Source of the DNA: Monarcha castaneiventris obscurior
Lineage: Eukaryota > Chordata > Aves > Passeriformes > Monarchidae
Direction of reading: 5' to 3'
NCBI GenBank assembly: GCA_026261815.1
Contig: JAMPIT010000437.1
Span: forward strand, 2,046,001-2,110,000
Length of the DNA stretch: 64,000 bases
Positions 24,201 through 36,075 of this stretch are shown in pieces (the stretch's first letter is position 1; each line of letters starts with the position of its first letter). The notes below the pieces were generated by a model. It saw nothing but the letters and a program-made list of their open reading frames with translations. It made no database searches and was not told the origin of the DNA. Both the position numbers and the translations under genes were made by a program.

Positions 24201-26894
24201 GAAGGAGGGAGTTGGAGTTCTTCTGGGGAAAAAAAATTCTCTGCTGGAGACATCTCACATGCCAAGTCGTGGCTTCAAGCAAAGGCTCAGGCCGTGTGTG
24301 ACCCTGTGGAAAATGTCCCTCAAAATGCTCTTTAAAGCACCAGTGCTGACAAAGTGACTTTGAGAAGAACCCAGAAGTGGCCCTGGGAGTTTGGCCACTC
24401 TCAGAAAGGGAAGGATTTAGGTCAGAGCCCATCTGGAGCCCAGTGGTTCCTGCATGGATTGAAAAAGTGGCTGCCATGGGGTTGTTTTGATGTTGGTTGA
24501 AGAGACGTCTCAGATCTTCAGAAATATTTCAGGTATTTCACATAAAACAAGCTCTAATTGAGAGGGCTTAAAAAAAAAAAAAGTACTGTGGATAATGTGG
24601 ATGATATATGATTACCAGAAAAATAAAGAGGTTTAAAATTATTCAAAGCAATTTTGCTTGGGAGAGATTCCCGTGAGAATTGATGTTATAAAATAAGTGA
24701 CGCGAAATCTGTGGTAACTCAGGGCACAGCATTTTCTGATTCTTTAAGCACCATAAAAGCATCAGAAATCTAAATAGGATTATAATTTCCCTGGGTATTT
24801 CTTGATGTTTGGATAATCTGTTTTTGTGGGCCCAGCTCTTTCCAAAGGGAGAAGCACACCCAGAGCACCAAGGAATTCCTGCTTTCTGTGGCATTTCCAG
24901 GTTGTTTTGCTGTCTGAATAATTAAATTTGTTGATGTAAACACAGGTTATTCCTGTGTTTCCTGGCAGCTGGAATCTACACTGATCCCAGAGCCTCTCAG
25001 GGTGTAACAAGAACTGAAATATCCCTGATGGCAAGATGCTCAAGAAAGGAAAACTTCTGTTAACACAATTTTGCACTTCACTCACGGAGGCAGCAGAATC
25101 CTGCACTGAAGGGACCTCCAAACCCATGGCAAAAATATGGAATTTAAACTTAGTCTCCCCATTTTGGAGGTGTTTCTTTTCCCCCGAAGCCATGCTAAAA
25201 GCAGGAGAGTGATAACACAACGTTCCAGGCAGAATTGCCACAGAGCATTTGGAATGCTAATTACTGCAAAATTTATTTATATCCAGCTTAAACTACCAGG
25301 CTTCATCCCTGACTCTGGAAAAGTGGCTGCCATCTCCCAGGGGTTGCTGCTTGGACACATCTAAATCCATCAGTTGGAATTTCAGCCATTTTCCCTGGAT
25401 TTAATAAACCAGAATTTCCCCAGATGAAGGAATTTCGCCTGGGAACTTGTGGAAATCAGGCACCTAAAGCTGCTCCTTAATTCTCTATATCCCACCACCA
25501 GCTGCAGTGATGGTCAGCTTAATAAAAGGAAAATGAGGATCGTTCAATCCATTTATTTATTTAATAAAATTGGTCAGTATTAATATTTTTCCAACAGTTC
25601 CAAAAGAGATTTGGCCCAAACAGAACCCAAAATGTTCTCTAAATGGCACCAGCTGAATTTCTGTGATGCCTCTCAGTGTCCCAAACCCCAGGAGAGGCTT
25701 TGTTTGTGAAGCATCCCATGGATCTGTGGGAAAGCAGGAATCAGGAATATCACTGGGACCCAAGGAAATCAAATCAAACTAGAGCTGGAATGAATCTCCA
25801 CAGGAGGGGAGGTGCAATGTCAGGGAAGATAAGGAAGCAAACACTATTTTCCAGCTTCAAAGACGCTGGAACTAATGTTGCAGGGATATTAATTACATGG
25901 GAAAAAAAAAAATTTAAAAGGCTCAAAATGCACTTGACAGAATCCCTTTAAACTAATAGAGAGTTAGAGTCTGCTAATGGCTTCTGGCTCCAAGAAGTTT
26001 CCACAATTTTCTCTTTATTTAAGTCTTAAACTCCCCAAATTAAATGCAATTGGAAAATCAGTTATTTTGCTTTGCTTTATGCTCTTGCTAACTCAGCATC
26101 GTTCCATGATCTCGTTTTCCAGCCTCCAAGTTTTCCCTCTCTGTCACTGCTACAAAGTTTTGTTAGGGCAGAGCTGGGAGAATGATCCCTGCATTAAAGT
26201 GGGCTTTAATTTCAGCATAATCTCACTTTCAACTGCTGGGGCTGTTTTATCCTCAGCCCTAAATCCATATCAGGACAAGAATCAAGAGAGATCCTGATAA
26301 GCACTTATAGATATGTGGACAGCCTGGAAAAATCTGTTAATTTCTGCTGCCAGGTGGAATTCCCAGGGATGGAGAAGCCCCAGAGCACAGAGCTGACACA
26401 AAGAGGCATTTGGGATGTAAATATTCATTTTCAGCTCTTTTCTTGTTTTTGGGCCAGAGTTTGTTGGGAAACTTTGCCCTCATTTTGGAGAAGAGAAATT
26501 TTAACTGAGCTCCGGCCAGAAATGGTTACATCGAACCTGATCCACTCGAGGAAAGTCACATTTCACTGGGATTCTCTCCTCCTAGGAGCTCTCCCTCAGC
26601 AGAGGAGGGCAGAGCTCTCTGCCTTTGCAGATATTTTTGTTGCAGCGCCAGGGAGCTGCATCTGGGCACCCAGAGCTGGCACCAAGCAGGGCAGAGGAGC
26701 TGCGAGGGCTCAGGAGGATTCCTGGGAAAACCCTGCCTGGAGGAGAAGTCCCAGGAATGCTGGAAGGAAGGAGGGATGTGCTCCGTGGAATTAAAGCAGT
26801 TTCTTCCCTCCGGCTCCTGGGATGAGATGAATTCCCATAAATGCTGTGGGGAAAAGCAGAGCTGCATTGGGGATTTGTTGCAGCTGCTGGCCAG
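21203..26894. other. Transposon-poor non-coding DNA
   Basis: No recognisable CR1, LTR or coding exon across about 5.7 kb. The frames at 21143-21613 (156 codons, minus) and 26315-26794 (159 codons, plus) show no domain and overlap frames on the opposite strand. One candidate regulatory block at 23560-23705 is listed separately. Confidence 0.55.
23560..23705. promoter_or_regulatory. Candidate conserved enhancer with octamer, TEAD and homeobox words
   Basis: Seen within 146 bp: a perfect octamer core ATTTGCAT (23664-23671), ACATTCC (23591-23597, the TEAD-type word), GCTAATAAAGGCGTGG, GGTAATTAAAG, and a CGCGCG cluster near 23612. Known: these are recognition words for POU, TEAD, homeodomain and KLF/SP-type factors. 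Inferred: such density with retained CpGs in a transposon-poor region is typical of deeply conserved enhancers. I have no alignment to prove it. Confidence 0.38.
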
Positions 26895-27251
26895 AGGGTT
26901 AAGAAAGACTCAGAGACAGGAATGCAGTCAAGAGAATGGATGGAATTATTTAATTAACAAAGGATGGGTTTTTATGTGTTTAGTTCTCTTAGTGTCTACC
27001 TAAATGGCAAGAGATTATTGGACCTCTTGCTAACTCCCTACCAGTGATTGGTCAGTTCTCACATCGTTCATTCTCCTAGTCGAAATCATAACAATTCTAA
27101 TTATATCTGCAGGTGCAAGATAGCAGAGTCAGTTTACAGAAACCTTCTCATGTTTTGCATAGTTCAGCATGAGAAAGACAGAGCTCTCACGAACTACTGC
27201 AAAGAGCTGAAGAAATTCTCTGCTGAGGCTTTTTCAGCATCCATAGGGATT
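26895..27251 (-). mobile_element. Solo LTR-like repeat, copy A
   Basis: This segment is alignable with 49920-50271 over its whole length. The two share, for example, GAAAGACAGAGCTCTCAC and GAGGCTTTTTCAG near the right edge and GGTTTTTAT near the left. On the minus strand copy B has a CCAAT word, a TATA-like GATAAAAACC and an ATTAAA-type signal in LTR order, and copy A keeps diverged versions. The edges are set by where the two copies stop matching. No internal retroviral genes are adjacent, so it is probably a solo LTR left by recombination. Confidence 0.55.
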
Positions 27252-27440
27252 GAGCTGAGCTCTGGCTTTGCAGGTGATTTGGGGGATTTTTTCCCTTTTT
27301 CCAGAAAAAGCTGTGCAGCCGAGTGCAACGGCCTGGGATTATTGGGAATTTGATCTGAAGTGTCTGCTGGGTGAGGGGCTCTGTGCTGCTCGTTGGGAAT
27401 TCTCCTAATTGGGGTCCCACATCCTCTCACACCTCTTGTT

Positions 27441-27580
27441 GAGGCTGCCCCATCCCTGGAAGTGTCCGGGTTGGACAGGGCTTGGAGCAATCTGGGGTAG
27501 TGGAAGGTGTCCCCATGGCAGGGGGTGGCCCTGGATGATCCCTAAAGTCCCCTCCCAACCCAAATTATTCTGGAATTCCA
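27441..27580 (+). mobile_element. CR1 LINE 3' end
   Basis: Plus-oriented copy of about 140 bp: GAGGCTGCCCCATCCCTGG, GGTTGGACAGGGCTTGGAGC, GGTGTCCCCATGGCAGGGG and AAGTCCCCTCCCAACCC. It carries a small deletion relative to other copies around 27450 (the GGATCC word is missing). Confidence 0.87.
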
Positions 27581-29663
27581 CAATCTTGTCATGTTTGTGT
27601 GGAAAAGGAGGCTGTGGGGAGCTGTCCCCAGCAGGGAGAAGCCACAGGAACATTAAAATGCTGCCATTTTTGTGGGCATTTCCTCTGGAAACAGAAGTGG
27701 GGAAGGAAGGAGCAGCTGTGAGGAAGTGAAATACTGCTTTTGGGGTGAGAGTGGTTAAGGAGAAGTTACAGCATTTCCTAACAAGGGAAAAAGCAATTTC
27801 TTCGGGCTGAACTTTGCAATAATGAAATGGGAAGCTCTGGGTTGGAATCACTCCTGTATCCAAGGGCCACCTGCTGCTGCTGGATCAGAACAGCCTCGGA
27901 AATCTCCACAGGAATCCACAGAAAGGCTCACAATGGTCGTGCACTTTTCAGGGCTGTGGAGCATCTCAGACTTCCTCAGAATGCAGTACCTCCAGCCATA
28001 AATCCATTTCGATTTCCAGGGAAAATAGAAATGCTCCAACTCCGAGAAAGTAAGGGGAAAAAAAAATCCAAAGTTCTAAAGCTGAATTAAATTTTATATT
28101 TGTCGGAGCAACATCGTGGAATGTGTAGGCCTGGGAAAGGCTGAGAAAACATCACGGATACGGCCTAAAAACAGGGGTTTGGAGAGCAGCCTCTGGAAAA
28201 CATGGACTGAAATCAGAGTATCACCATCCCAAATATCCTCTTTACATCAGGCTCGGGAGTATTTAAGGCTGTTTCTTGTGTATTCACTCTAATGGGGCTG
28301 CTAAGGAGGATGGAGCAGAATAATTAGAGATAAGGCACTTTTCAATTAACTGCTCCCTGCTGCTACCCACCGGTGGACACCAGTTCCTGGCAGATAATGT
28401 TATCCTTGTGCTCCTAGAGAACCTTTGGACATCGTGTGCTTGACCTAAATTTTTAATGACATCATGAAGCCCTAGTTAAATATAAAAATAATGGGTTTGG
28501 AGGGCAGCTCTTTATTAAAGTTCCTTGGGCTGTGTTTTCCTTGTGTTCAGCTCAGCATGGGGATGTTTTTGTGTCCTGCTTTGGCTACAGAAATTCACTT
28601 TTCAACTCAGGCCTGGACTGGCTGATGTAACCCATTGGAAGCTGCTTCGGAGGATGGGATGTAACACAATTTTCCGTGTTTTTGATAAAAAATAACGAGG
28701 ATGACACATCCTGAGGGATAAATGCTGGAGGGGGATGGAGGACAGGGCAGGTTTGGAGCAGAATCCTGGGCAGGATCCTGGCCTTGGGAAACACCTCCCA
28801 CAGCCTCTCCCAACCCACATTTCCATCCCTGCAAGCAAAGGATTCCCACGAGGTGGATGGAAGAGCAGGGAAAAATGAAAGTGATGGAGAACTGGCCCAA
28901 ACTTTTCAATTTTCCCCTCCTTTTCCTGACGTTTTAAGGCTCTTTATGTGAATTTTTTTGCTGTGTGAGGTAAACCAGGCCCCAGGCAAATCTGAGTTGC
29001 AGGAGCAGCACTTGCTGACCTTGGCAGGAACACAAAGGTCGAGTTTAACTTTTCATCCAGGAGACACTGAACAAGCTCTGCAATGTAGGAGGAAGAACAA
29101 GGATTTTTCTTTGCAATCTCTTGTGAGGATTTCTCCTTTTCATCCATTCTTTCCCTCAGAGAATATGCAGATTTCCCAGGAAACCGCTTCCCTTCACAAG
29201 GCCGCAGATTCCTGGCCACCCTTCAGTGGGAAGCAGCTGATGGCTGGAGTTTAAGTGTGAATTTTATGGAAAAAAGACACAAAAAGGAACTGATAATGGG
29301 AAAATGTGCTGTTAAATGCTATCCTGAACCTCTGGCTGCCTGGCTGAGCTGCAGGCACAGGAATCACTGCTGGACATTGGAATTCGGGCTGTTCCTGCAG
29401 GGACATGGAATGGCTGGAGGTTCCTTAGTCCTGAGAGGATTAGGACTGGGCAGGAACAACTGTAATTCAGTTTTCTCTTATTTTCAAGTAGGAGATTGTG
29501 TTATCTGCTGCTTTCCCCCTTTATTAACAATGCAAACAGCATCGTTTATTGCTGTTGATAATAACTGAGCTGATAAACTGATCTGCTTGGTTCAGCAGCC
29601 CGGGATGAAGCCCTGGAGGGAGGAAAGCTGGATAATATTCAAGGATGAGCTTCTCCAAGCTCA
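27581..29663. other. Unique non-coding DNA
   Basis: No gene or transposon seen. The regulatory candidate at 28300-28500 lies inside. Other open frames are short and overlap on both strands. Confidence 0.55.
28300..28500. promoter_or_regulatory. Candidate conserved element with GATA-type inverted sites
   Basis: Seen: GATAATGTTATC (28393-28404, facing GATAA and TTATC arms), AGAGATAAGG at about 28327, the perfect palindrome CCACCGGTGG (28367-28376), TCAATTAAC, and a 3' end rich in TTTTTAATGA. Known: paired GATA words bind GATA factors, and CACCGGTG-type words resemble E2-box/ZEB-class sites. Inferred: enhancer candidate. No conservation data. Confidence 0.3.
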
Positions 29664-30020
29664 GGAGCAGTGAATCCCAGCAGGGATTCAGCCAGGGAGG
29701 GTCCCAGCATTTGTGTTTTACAGCTTGGCTGATGCAGAGAGACTTTGGGCAAGGGATGGAGGGACAGGACACAGGGAATGGCTTCCCACTGCCAGAGGAT
29801 GGGGTTGGAATAGAAAAAGGAAGGAATTCCTCCCTGGGAGGGTGGGGAGGCCCTGGCACAGGGTGCCCAGAGAAGCTGTGGCTGCCCCTGGATCCCTGGC
29901 AGTGCCCAAGGCCAGGCTGGATGGGGTTTGGAGCAGCCTGGGACAGTGGGAGGTGTCCCTGCCATGGCAGGGATTGGAACAGGATGGGATTTAAGGTCCC
30001 TCCCAACCCAACCCCACAAT
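29664..30020 (+). mobile_element. CR1 LINE 3' region, left arm of inverted pair
   Basis: About 355 bp, one of the longest CR1 copies here. It begins at GAGCAGTGAATCCCAGC, upstream of where most copies are truncated, and passes GGGTCCCAGCATTTGTG and ACTTTGGGCAAGGGATGG before the usual tail (CCCCTGGATCCCTGG to GGTCCCTCCCAACCC). The copy at 30771-31101 on the other strand starts at exactly the same upstream word, so the two form a large inverted repeat. Confidence 0.93.
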
Positions 30021-30770
30021 GTTTCTCTGAGCTGGAAGGAGTTACCTTTTAATCAGCATTTTCTGCATGCAAACAAACACTTAAGTGAAGTGGATGCTAA
30101 GCCCCAGCTCTGTGCTAAAGTGGCTAAATTATGTTTTTTCAGCCACATTTTAACCTCCAGGAGGTTGTAGGCTTCCGATTGCAGAGCACAATAAACCACA
30201 AACCTCACGAGAAACCCCAAAGCTCACAGAAACCACAAGGTCAGGGCCTGCCAGCACCCACTTCCCACACAGTGAGAACACCCAGCAAATTAAAGACAAC
30301 TGTTCAGACAATGCTCTTTGTTTCCCAATCAAACATTCTGAAATTGTGCATTTTGCAAGGCTGCTTTGCCAGAGGCCTCCTGGAGCTGCCCGTGCTGCTG
30401 CTTTGTTTTGTTTTTGTGCCTCACTGAATGCCATGAAAAGCCAAACCACGGTGCTGTGGCTGGCCCCTCGCTGCCAGCACCTGTCAGTGTGTCCCTGCAG
30501 CTCAGGCAGGGAACGTGGAGCTGTGTTTTGGCAGGATTTAGCAGGAAAAGGGAATGAAACAAATCTGTTCTGCACGTGGAGGGATGGGATTGGTGTCACT
30601 GCAAATGAACCTGAAGTGCTGCTCCAAGGCAGCAGAGGATGAGTGCTGGAGCACCCAGTAAAGCTGCTCAGGGTGTTCGTGGCCTCTCAGACCTTCTCCT
30701 GGTTTTTAGTTTGGGAAGGGGAGCTGCTCTGGGAATATTCCTGGAAGTGAGCAGAGTCCTGTAAATGGAT

Positions 30771-31101
30771 TCATGGAATCACAGGGTGGTTGGGTGGGAA
30801 GGGAGCTTAAAGATCATCTTATTCCCTGCCCTGGGCTGGGACACCTTCCACTGTCCCAGGCTGCTCCAACCTGGCCTTGGACACTGCCAGGGATCCAGGG
30901 GCAGCCTCAGCTTCTCTGGGAATTCCATCCCAGGGAGGAATTTCTTCCATATGAACCTAAATTTCCTTTCTTTAAGTTTGAAGCCGTTCCCCCTTGTCCT
31001 GTCCCTCCATCCCTTGCCCAAAGTCCCTCTGTATCAGCCAAGCTGTAAAACACAAATGCTGGGACCCTCCCTGGCTGAATCCCTGCTGGGATTCACTGCT
31101 C
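30771..31101 (-). mobile_element. CR1 LINE 3' region, right arm of inverted pair
   Basis: Reverse-oriented copy of about 330 bp. On the + strand it opens with TCATGGAATCACAGGG and ends at GGGATTCACTGCTCC, the mirror of the 29664 copy's start. Compared with that copy it lacks the CCTGGCACAGGGTGCCC segment and part of the GGATGGGGTTTGGAG block, and it keeps a better GGACAAGGGGGAACGGCTTC region. It is therefore a separate insertion or a long-diverged duplicate. Confidence 0.93.
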
Positions 31102-31690
31102 CATCCTCCTCATAGTTTCCTTCAGATCCTGGAAGGAATAAACGCTCTGGGAATGTGCATTCCTTGCTGATTAATTGCCATTAACCCAGCTCCTCTGGGT
31201 GATCCTGCAAAATGAGTAACAAGTGCTACTTTAATCCCCAGAGATTCCATTTGCTTTAGAAGGACTCTTAAAAGGATTAAGGATTAATTGTAAGACATTT
31301 TTAATGTTGGGGTTTTTTTTCCCTCAGATAAAAAGGTTTATTATTGTTCTGGCTATATAAACAGAGAGAAAACATCTTTTCTGCAGAGGTAAAAGATTAA
31401 ATGGTTTGAAAGCAAACACTCCAGATACTTTTTTTTTTTCCTTTGGAAAACGTGTGGTAGCTCTCTCTGCTTGTGTTTGGAATTGGAGCAGCCATTATTC
31501 CAATGATTATTACTCAGTGCCTTGCATGCTCAATGAAGCCTGGGAGAAAACAATTTGCGGTTTTATCTTCATTTCTATTTTAAATCTTCCCTTGGTTTCG
31601 GTCTAATTTCACTCAGGTGAAGGGAAAAGGGGATGGGAGAGCTCGCCATTGATCCTGGAATCCAGACCTCTGGGAAGGCACAGGGGAAGT

Positions 31691-31726
31691 GGGGATTTCA
31701 TGGGAATTGGGGATTTCATGGGAATT
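31691..31726 (+). repeat. Perfect 18-bp tandem duplication
   Basis: GGGGATTTCATGGGAATT is repeated twice without mismatch, and the first two bases of a third unit follow. Confidence 0.9.
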
Positions 31727-33929
31727 GGAGCATTCCAGGTTGTTCTTGCCTTTCTCATGGGGCAGCAGGGCCACGCCTGAGAGTTCAGGAAGTCTCTCAG
31801 TTATGGAGATATAAAATTAGGGATATAACATTTAAATACAGGCAAAATGAGATAAAGCAGAGTGTAGAGAAGGGAGAAACAGCAGAGAAATTCCAGCTGG
31901 GCAGAGCACATCCTGCATGGATTATTTTCAGAGATTTGGGTTTCAAATTCAATGTAATTCATTTAGTTCTGGAAATTATTTGTTATAAACCTGTTACTGC
32001 TCATCCTGATGCAGAATTTTGTGCAGCCATAGTGTACCTGTGGTGGATTGTTCTCAATTAGGGGTGAATTAATCAATCAAATTGGACTTTTTTTCTGTCT
32101 GGAAGTCTCTGATCTTGATCCACCCCATGAAAGTTGTGGGTAACTGAGAGGTGATTTTGCAATGCCCAGAACCCGGGCACATCCTGACTCCCAGAAATTC
32201 CATGTGGTCCCAACTCTGATTCAGTTTCCTATTTCCTTCTAAAATCTAGCTCCATTATTAAATATCGAAACTTTTATCTTAAAACTTTATAAATATCTCA
32301 GTATGAGCTCTTCAGCTTCTCCAAATTTAAATTTATCTCAGCTCTGCCTTTCCAGGAAAACTGACTTGAATTCCTGAGCAGTTTGGTGTTAAAACCCCGT
32401 ATTTTTTTTTCTGCAAATCTACAATTTCCAACTCCTGATTTCTGTTAAAATAAAAATAATTTAAAATAAAATTTCTGCTAAAATAAAAAATTCAAGCAAC
32501 TCTAATTCCTCTGAGAATCATCCAGCTGGGAGAGGAATGAGGACGGTGATGGCACAGCCAGACCTGCATCCCACTGGAGGGACTGGAAGTGGATTTTCCA
32601 GTAAACCCCAAGAATTTAATGTGTCAACAGCTCAGATTTATAAATATACAGCTTTATTTATTATGAAACGGCTTTTCTGGGGTTTCAATTTGCCTATAAT
32701 TCCGTGTTGAATGATACAAACATGCATTTCCAAGCGTTTCCATGCAGTTCAGGAGCTGCGGTTTTGAGGAATGTGTGAGGGGAAAAATTCCTGAAATGCA
32801 GCGTGTGAACACAAGATGGCACTTGGATCCCAAGGACCGACAGCCCGGGACATTCCCGACCCAGCGGCAGCGCTTTATTTCGATTTATTTTTGGAAAAAG
32901 CAGGAGAAACCATCTCAAGACAAGGGCCCGTCTTGCCTGAGTTGAAGGATTTAATATAAAACTACAGAATTTGTGTGAGCTGGGAACTGAAACTGCTTGG
33001 AAGGGGAAATGCAACTCCAGAATGTATTTTTAAAGGTAAATTCAAAATCTTTCTACTTTAAAACAAACCCCAAGGCAAAAGTCTGGGAGGTTAACACGGA
33101 AAAGCCCAAAATTTCCTGCAAAATGTGAGACAAAAAGCCAAATATTCACTTCTGTCCACTTACAGTGGCATACTTTGAATACTAAAGCAATAATTTGATA
33201 TCAAACAAAAATTTAACTCCCAAGAAACAAGGAAAAAGGAATGGTGGTGATTTCACATCAGCGCTGAGTTATGGCACTCTCACCCTTTACCATAAAAACA
33301 CAGGAAATGATGGGAAATGGGGAAAAAAATGGAAATTCCAGTATCAAAAATTGCTGTTCAACTGCTGCTCCTCAGTGATGGGATCGTACTGGAAATTCCA
33401 TTGGGCTGCAACTTGCCAACAATGATGAAAAAATTCTGCATTTTTATTAGGCCTTGTAAATGATGGAAGGATTTACTGATAAGTTATGAGGGAGGGGGAA
33501 GCTTAAATTTGGAAGAGATGCTCAAAGTTCTCCACACGGGAGAAAACAATGATTATCCTGATCCTAATTAATGCCATGGACCTGGAGGAGCCTGCTCTGG
33601 CCTCAGGAGCAACTGCTGGGACAAATGAAATCCCTGAGGAGGGGTCAGACTTTATCCACTCCTTTCTCCTTGGCCAGATCCAGAACGTCCAGTCCAATCT
33701 TTAGTTTTCCACCAGTTTGAAGTGGGACTTGATCTGTTTATAGAAATCTGGAGTGTCCTTTAAAAATGGGAGTGATTTTGTGATCCTGGGTGTGCTTCTG
33801 GCAGCTTTTTATCCATGAGGAGCAGCTGTCCTTCCCCCAAACTGCTCTGCAGTCCAAAGATTCAGAGCTACCTCTCCATCGAGCAGAAAAATCCTGTAAT
33901 CAAATGAAAAGAGAAAAAACCTTCCCTAA

Positions 33930-34140
33930 ATGTTTCTCATGCACGGAGCCACCTTGAATCTGTCAGGAGAAATAATTGCAAAATGCTGCCGCAACCCCCG
34001 GCTCGCTGCGATCCGTGTCAGCCCTGACTGGGGAGTAAATAATCCTCTGAATTTACCAGCCGAGCTTCCTGCAATCCAAATGTTGTTTTAATGAAAGACT
34101 GCAGCTGTCAGAAGTGCCAAAACTTGTCATTGTTGTATGA
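33930..34140. promoter_or_regulatory. Candidate conserved element, CpG-bearing
   Basis: The block has clustered CpGs in CTGCCGCAACCCCCGGCTCG and GCGATCCGTG, next to AATAATTGCAAAATG and, further on, AAATGTTGTTTTAATGAAAG. It has no transposon similarity and sits just before a minisatellite. The enhancer reading is inference from composition only. Confidence 0.25.
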
Positions 34141-34292
34141 TCATCCTTTCCCCACACAGCTCGCCCGCATCCCAAAACCCCCAGGAGCAGCTCCCGGGCA
34201 GGGGGGAGCTCTGATCTTCCCAGGGGAGAAATGGGATTGCCCCAAAAGGCTCGGGAATAGGAGCCTCACAGGGAACGGTGGAAGGTTGCTGA

Positions 34293-34760
34293 AGTATCCA
34301 ATTCTTCCCCCAAATCTGCAGATTTTAATCTCCCCCAAATCAAATTCTTCCCCCAAATCGGCCGATTTTAAATCTCACTTTTGTGCTGCTGTAGATATTC
34401 AATCCCAAAGTATCCAATTCTTCCCCCAAACTCACAGGCGGATTTTAAACCTCACTTTTGTGCTGCTGTAGATATTCAATCCCAAAGTATCCAATTCTTC
34501 CCCCAAATTTGCAGGCCGATTTTAAGTCTCACGGTTGTGCTGCTGTAGATATTCAATCCCAAAGTATCCAATTCTTCCCCAAAATCTGCAGATTTTAATC
34601 TCCCCCAAATCCAATTCTTCCCCCAAATTTGCAGGACGATTTTAAACCTCACTTTCGTGCTGCTGTAGATATTCAATCCCAAAGCATCCAATTCTTCCCC
34701 CAAATTTACAGGCCGATTTTAAATCTCACCTTTGTGTGGCTGTAGATGTTCAGTCCCCAA
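34293..34760 (+). repeat. Composite minisatellite, 77-bp and 116-120-bp units
   Basis: The phrase TATCCAATTCTTCCCCCAAA recurs at 34295, 34411, 34488 and 34565, and once more as a variant at 34685. Spacings are 116, 77, 77 and 120 bp. The basic 77-bp unit contains a CCGATTTTAA core, TGTGCTGCTGTAGATATTC and AATCCCAAAG. Longer units carry an extra internal partial copy (AATCTGCAGATTTTAATC, then CCCCCAAATC). The last unit decays after 34740. The alternation of short and long units shows repeated unequal exchange. Confidence 0.9.
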
Positions 34761-36075
34761 GAGATGGAGAGATCTGAAAACACAGATCCACTCCCAGGTA
34801 AGCAGAGTTCGGGTTTGTTTCCAAGGGAAGAGATTAAGGGATGCCACGGGAAGTTATCAGTGTGGGATTTTCCTATCAGGAATGATAAGCCAAGATTGTT
34901 TTTCTCACTGTTTGAAAAATAAGTGTTGTTCCAGAGGTGAAGAAATAAAAATGTTAACAGCTCCAACTCTCCAGCAGGTTTGATTTTATGCTTCCTTACA
35001 AGAATTTCATCAGATGAATTCCAGTCTCCCAGGACAAGATCCTCAGACAGAACAACTCCAAGGTGTTGGGGGATAATGGAGTTTTTGCTGACTGGAATTT
35101 CTGACAGAATTAAAATTTTGGAGTTCACAGATACATTGATAGAGTCTGTTTTCCTCATTAAATCTGTGGGCAAAGCCAGCTGATGGTTGTGGGAAGCAGC
35201 ACAGGTAAATCCACTCCTCACTCTCCTTTGGGGAGTATTTATTCGCCAAAGAAAATGTCACTGTAAACCTGCTTTACTCTAAAACATTGCATCAGCCTCT
35301 CTGCTCGTCATTCCAGCCATCAACTCATCTATTCCTCAGTCCAGAATCAGTTCAGAGCCAAATAATGGGAATTACCATTCATTTACTCCACTTGTCCCAC
35401 GCCCAGCACCGGGAGAAGTCCATCTCCTCCGCATCCAACCCAAAGCAGGAACAATCAGATTTTCTCCTTTGGAAGCAGCAGTGATGTTGGAAAACAGGAA
35501 AGGGGCAGGCAGGAAAAAAAATCCTCGGTAGTGCTGATCATCCCTGTGCTGCCATTTTCCAGAAGGATCCAGCTGGAAGGTTTAGGAGCAGCAAATTGGC
35601 TTTTTTTTTTTATTTCCGAGGTGGATCCCGTCCATCCCGGCAGAGCCGGAGCCAGCCCGGCTCATTGGAGCTGGCAGCGGGCAAAGTGTGGAGCAGGGAT
35701 GGCCCTGCCCTGGGGGAAGCAGGGAATTGGGATTTGGGTCCTGGAGCACCAGCCCAGGGGGGAAGGGTTATCTCAGGTGATGGAGAGCAGAGATATCGCC
35801 TTTGAAAAGCCAGGAAAAATGCGTCTGGAATGTGCTGAATTCCTGGGAGATTTGCAAGCCTGGCTGGATGGTGAAGGTCTGAGGGGTAAATGGAGCTGCT
35901 GTTGGAAGGAGCCACAAAACAATTCACTGTGATCACAAAACAATGCCCTTTTTAAGGAGCTTCATTTGGGATAAGTGTAGGGGGAATGCGGTGTTTGGTT
36001 GAAGGCTGGGCTTTTCCTGGAGGTTTTTTTCTGACTTCAACGATTCTGGGATTCCAGAGCAGAAAGCAGCAGGGA
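34761..36075. other. Unique non-coding DNA
   Basis: No transposon, RNA gene or protein domain recognised. The longest frame (34706-35221, minus, 171 codons) runs into the minisatellite and is not a credible protein. Confidence 0.55.

Larger units (their letters stand above)
31102..34292. other. Unique non-coding DNA
   Basis: No gene recognised. 31740-32200 reads somewhat like an old LTR fragment (GATCCACCCC, then GCCCAGAACCCGGGCAC), but I found no paired boundaries. An 18-bp duplication at 31691 and a CpG-bearing candidate block at 33930 are listed. A further CpG-rich patch occurs at 32845-32885. Confidence 0.5.

Noticed and set aside
29524..30052. Several frames of 90-160 codons on both strands
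   Set aside because: They lie over the CR1 3' end, which is non-coding. Similar peptides recur at every CR1 copy in the window (for example 15814-16247, 46180-46753, 62819-63453).
31740..32200. Possible LTR remnant
   Set aside because: A few LTR-like words occur, but there is no pair of ends, no TATA/polyadenylation order and no second copy in the window.
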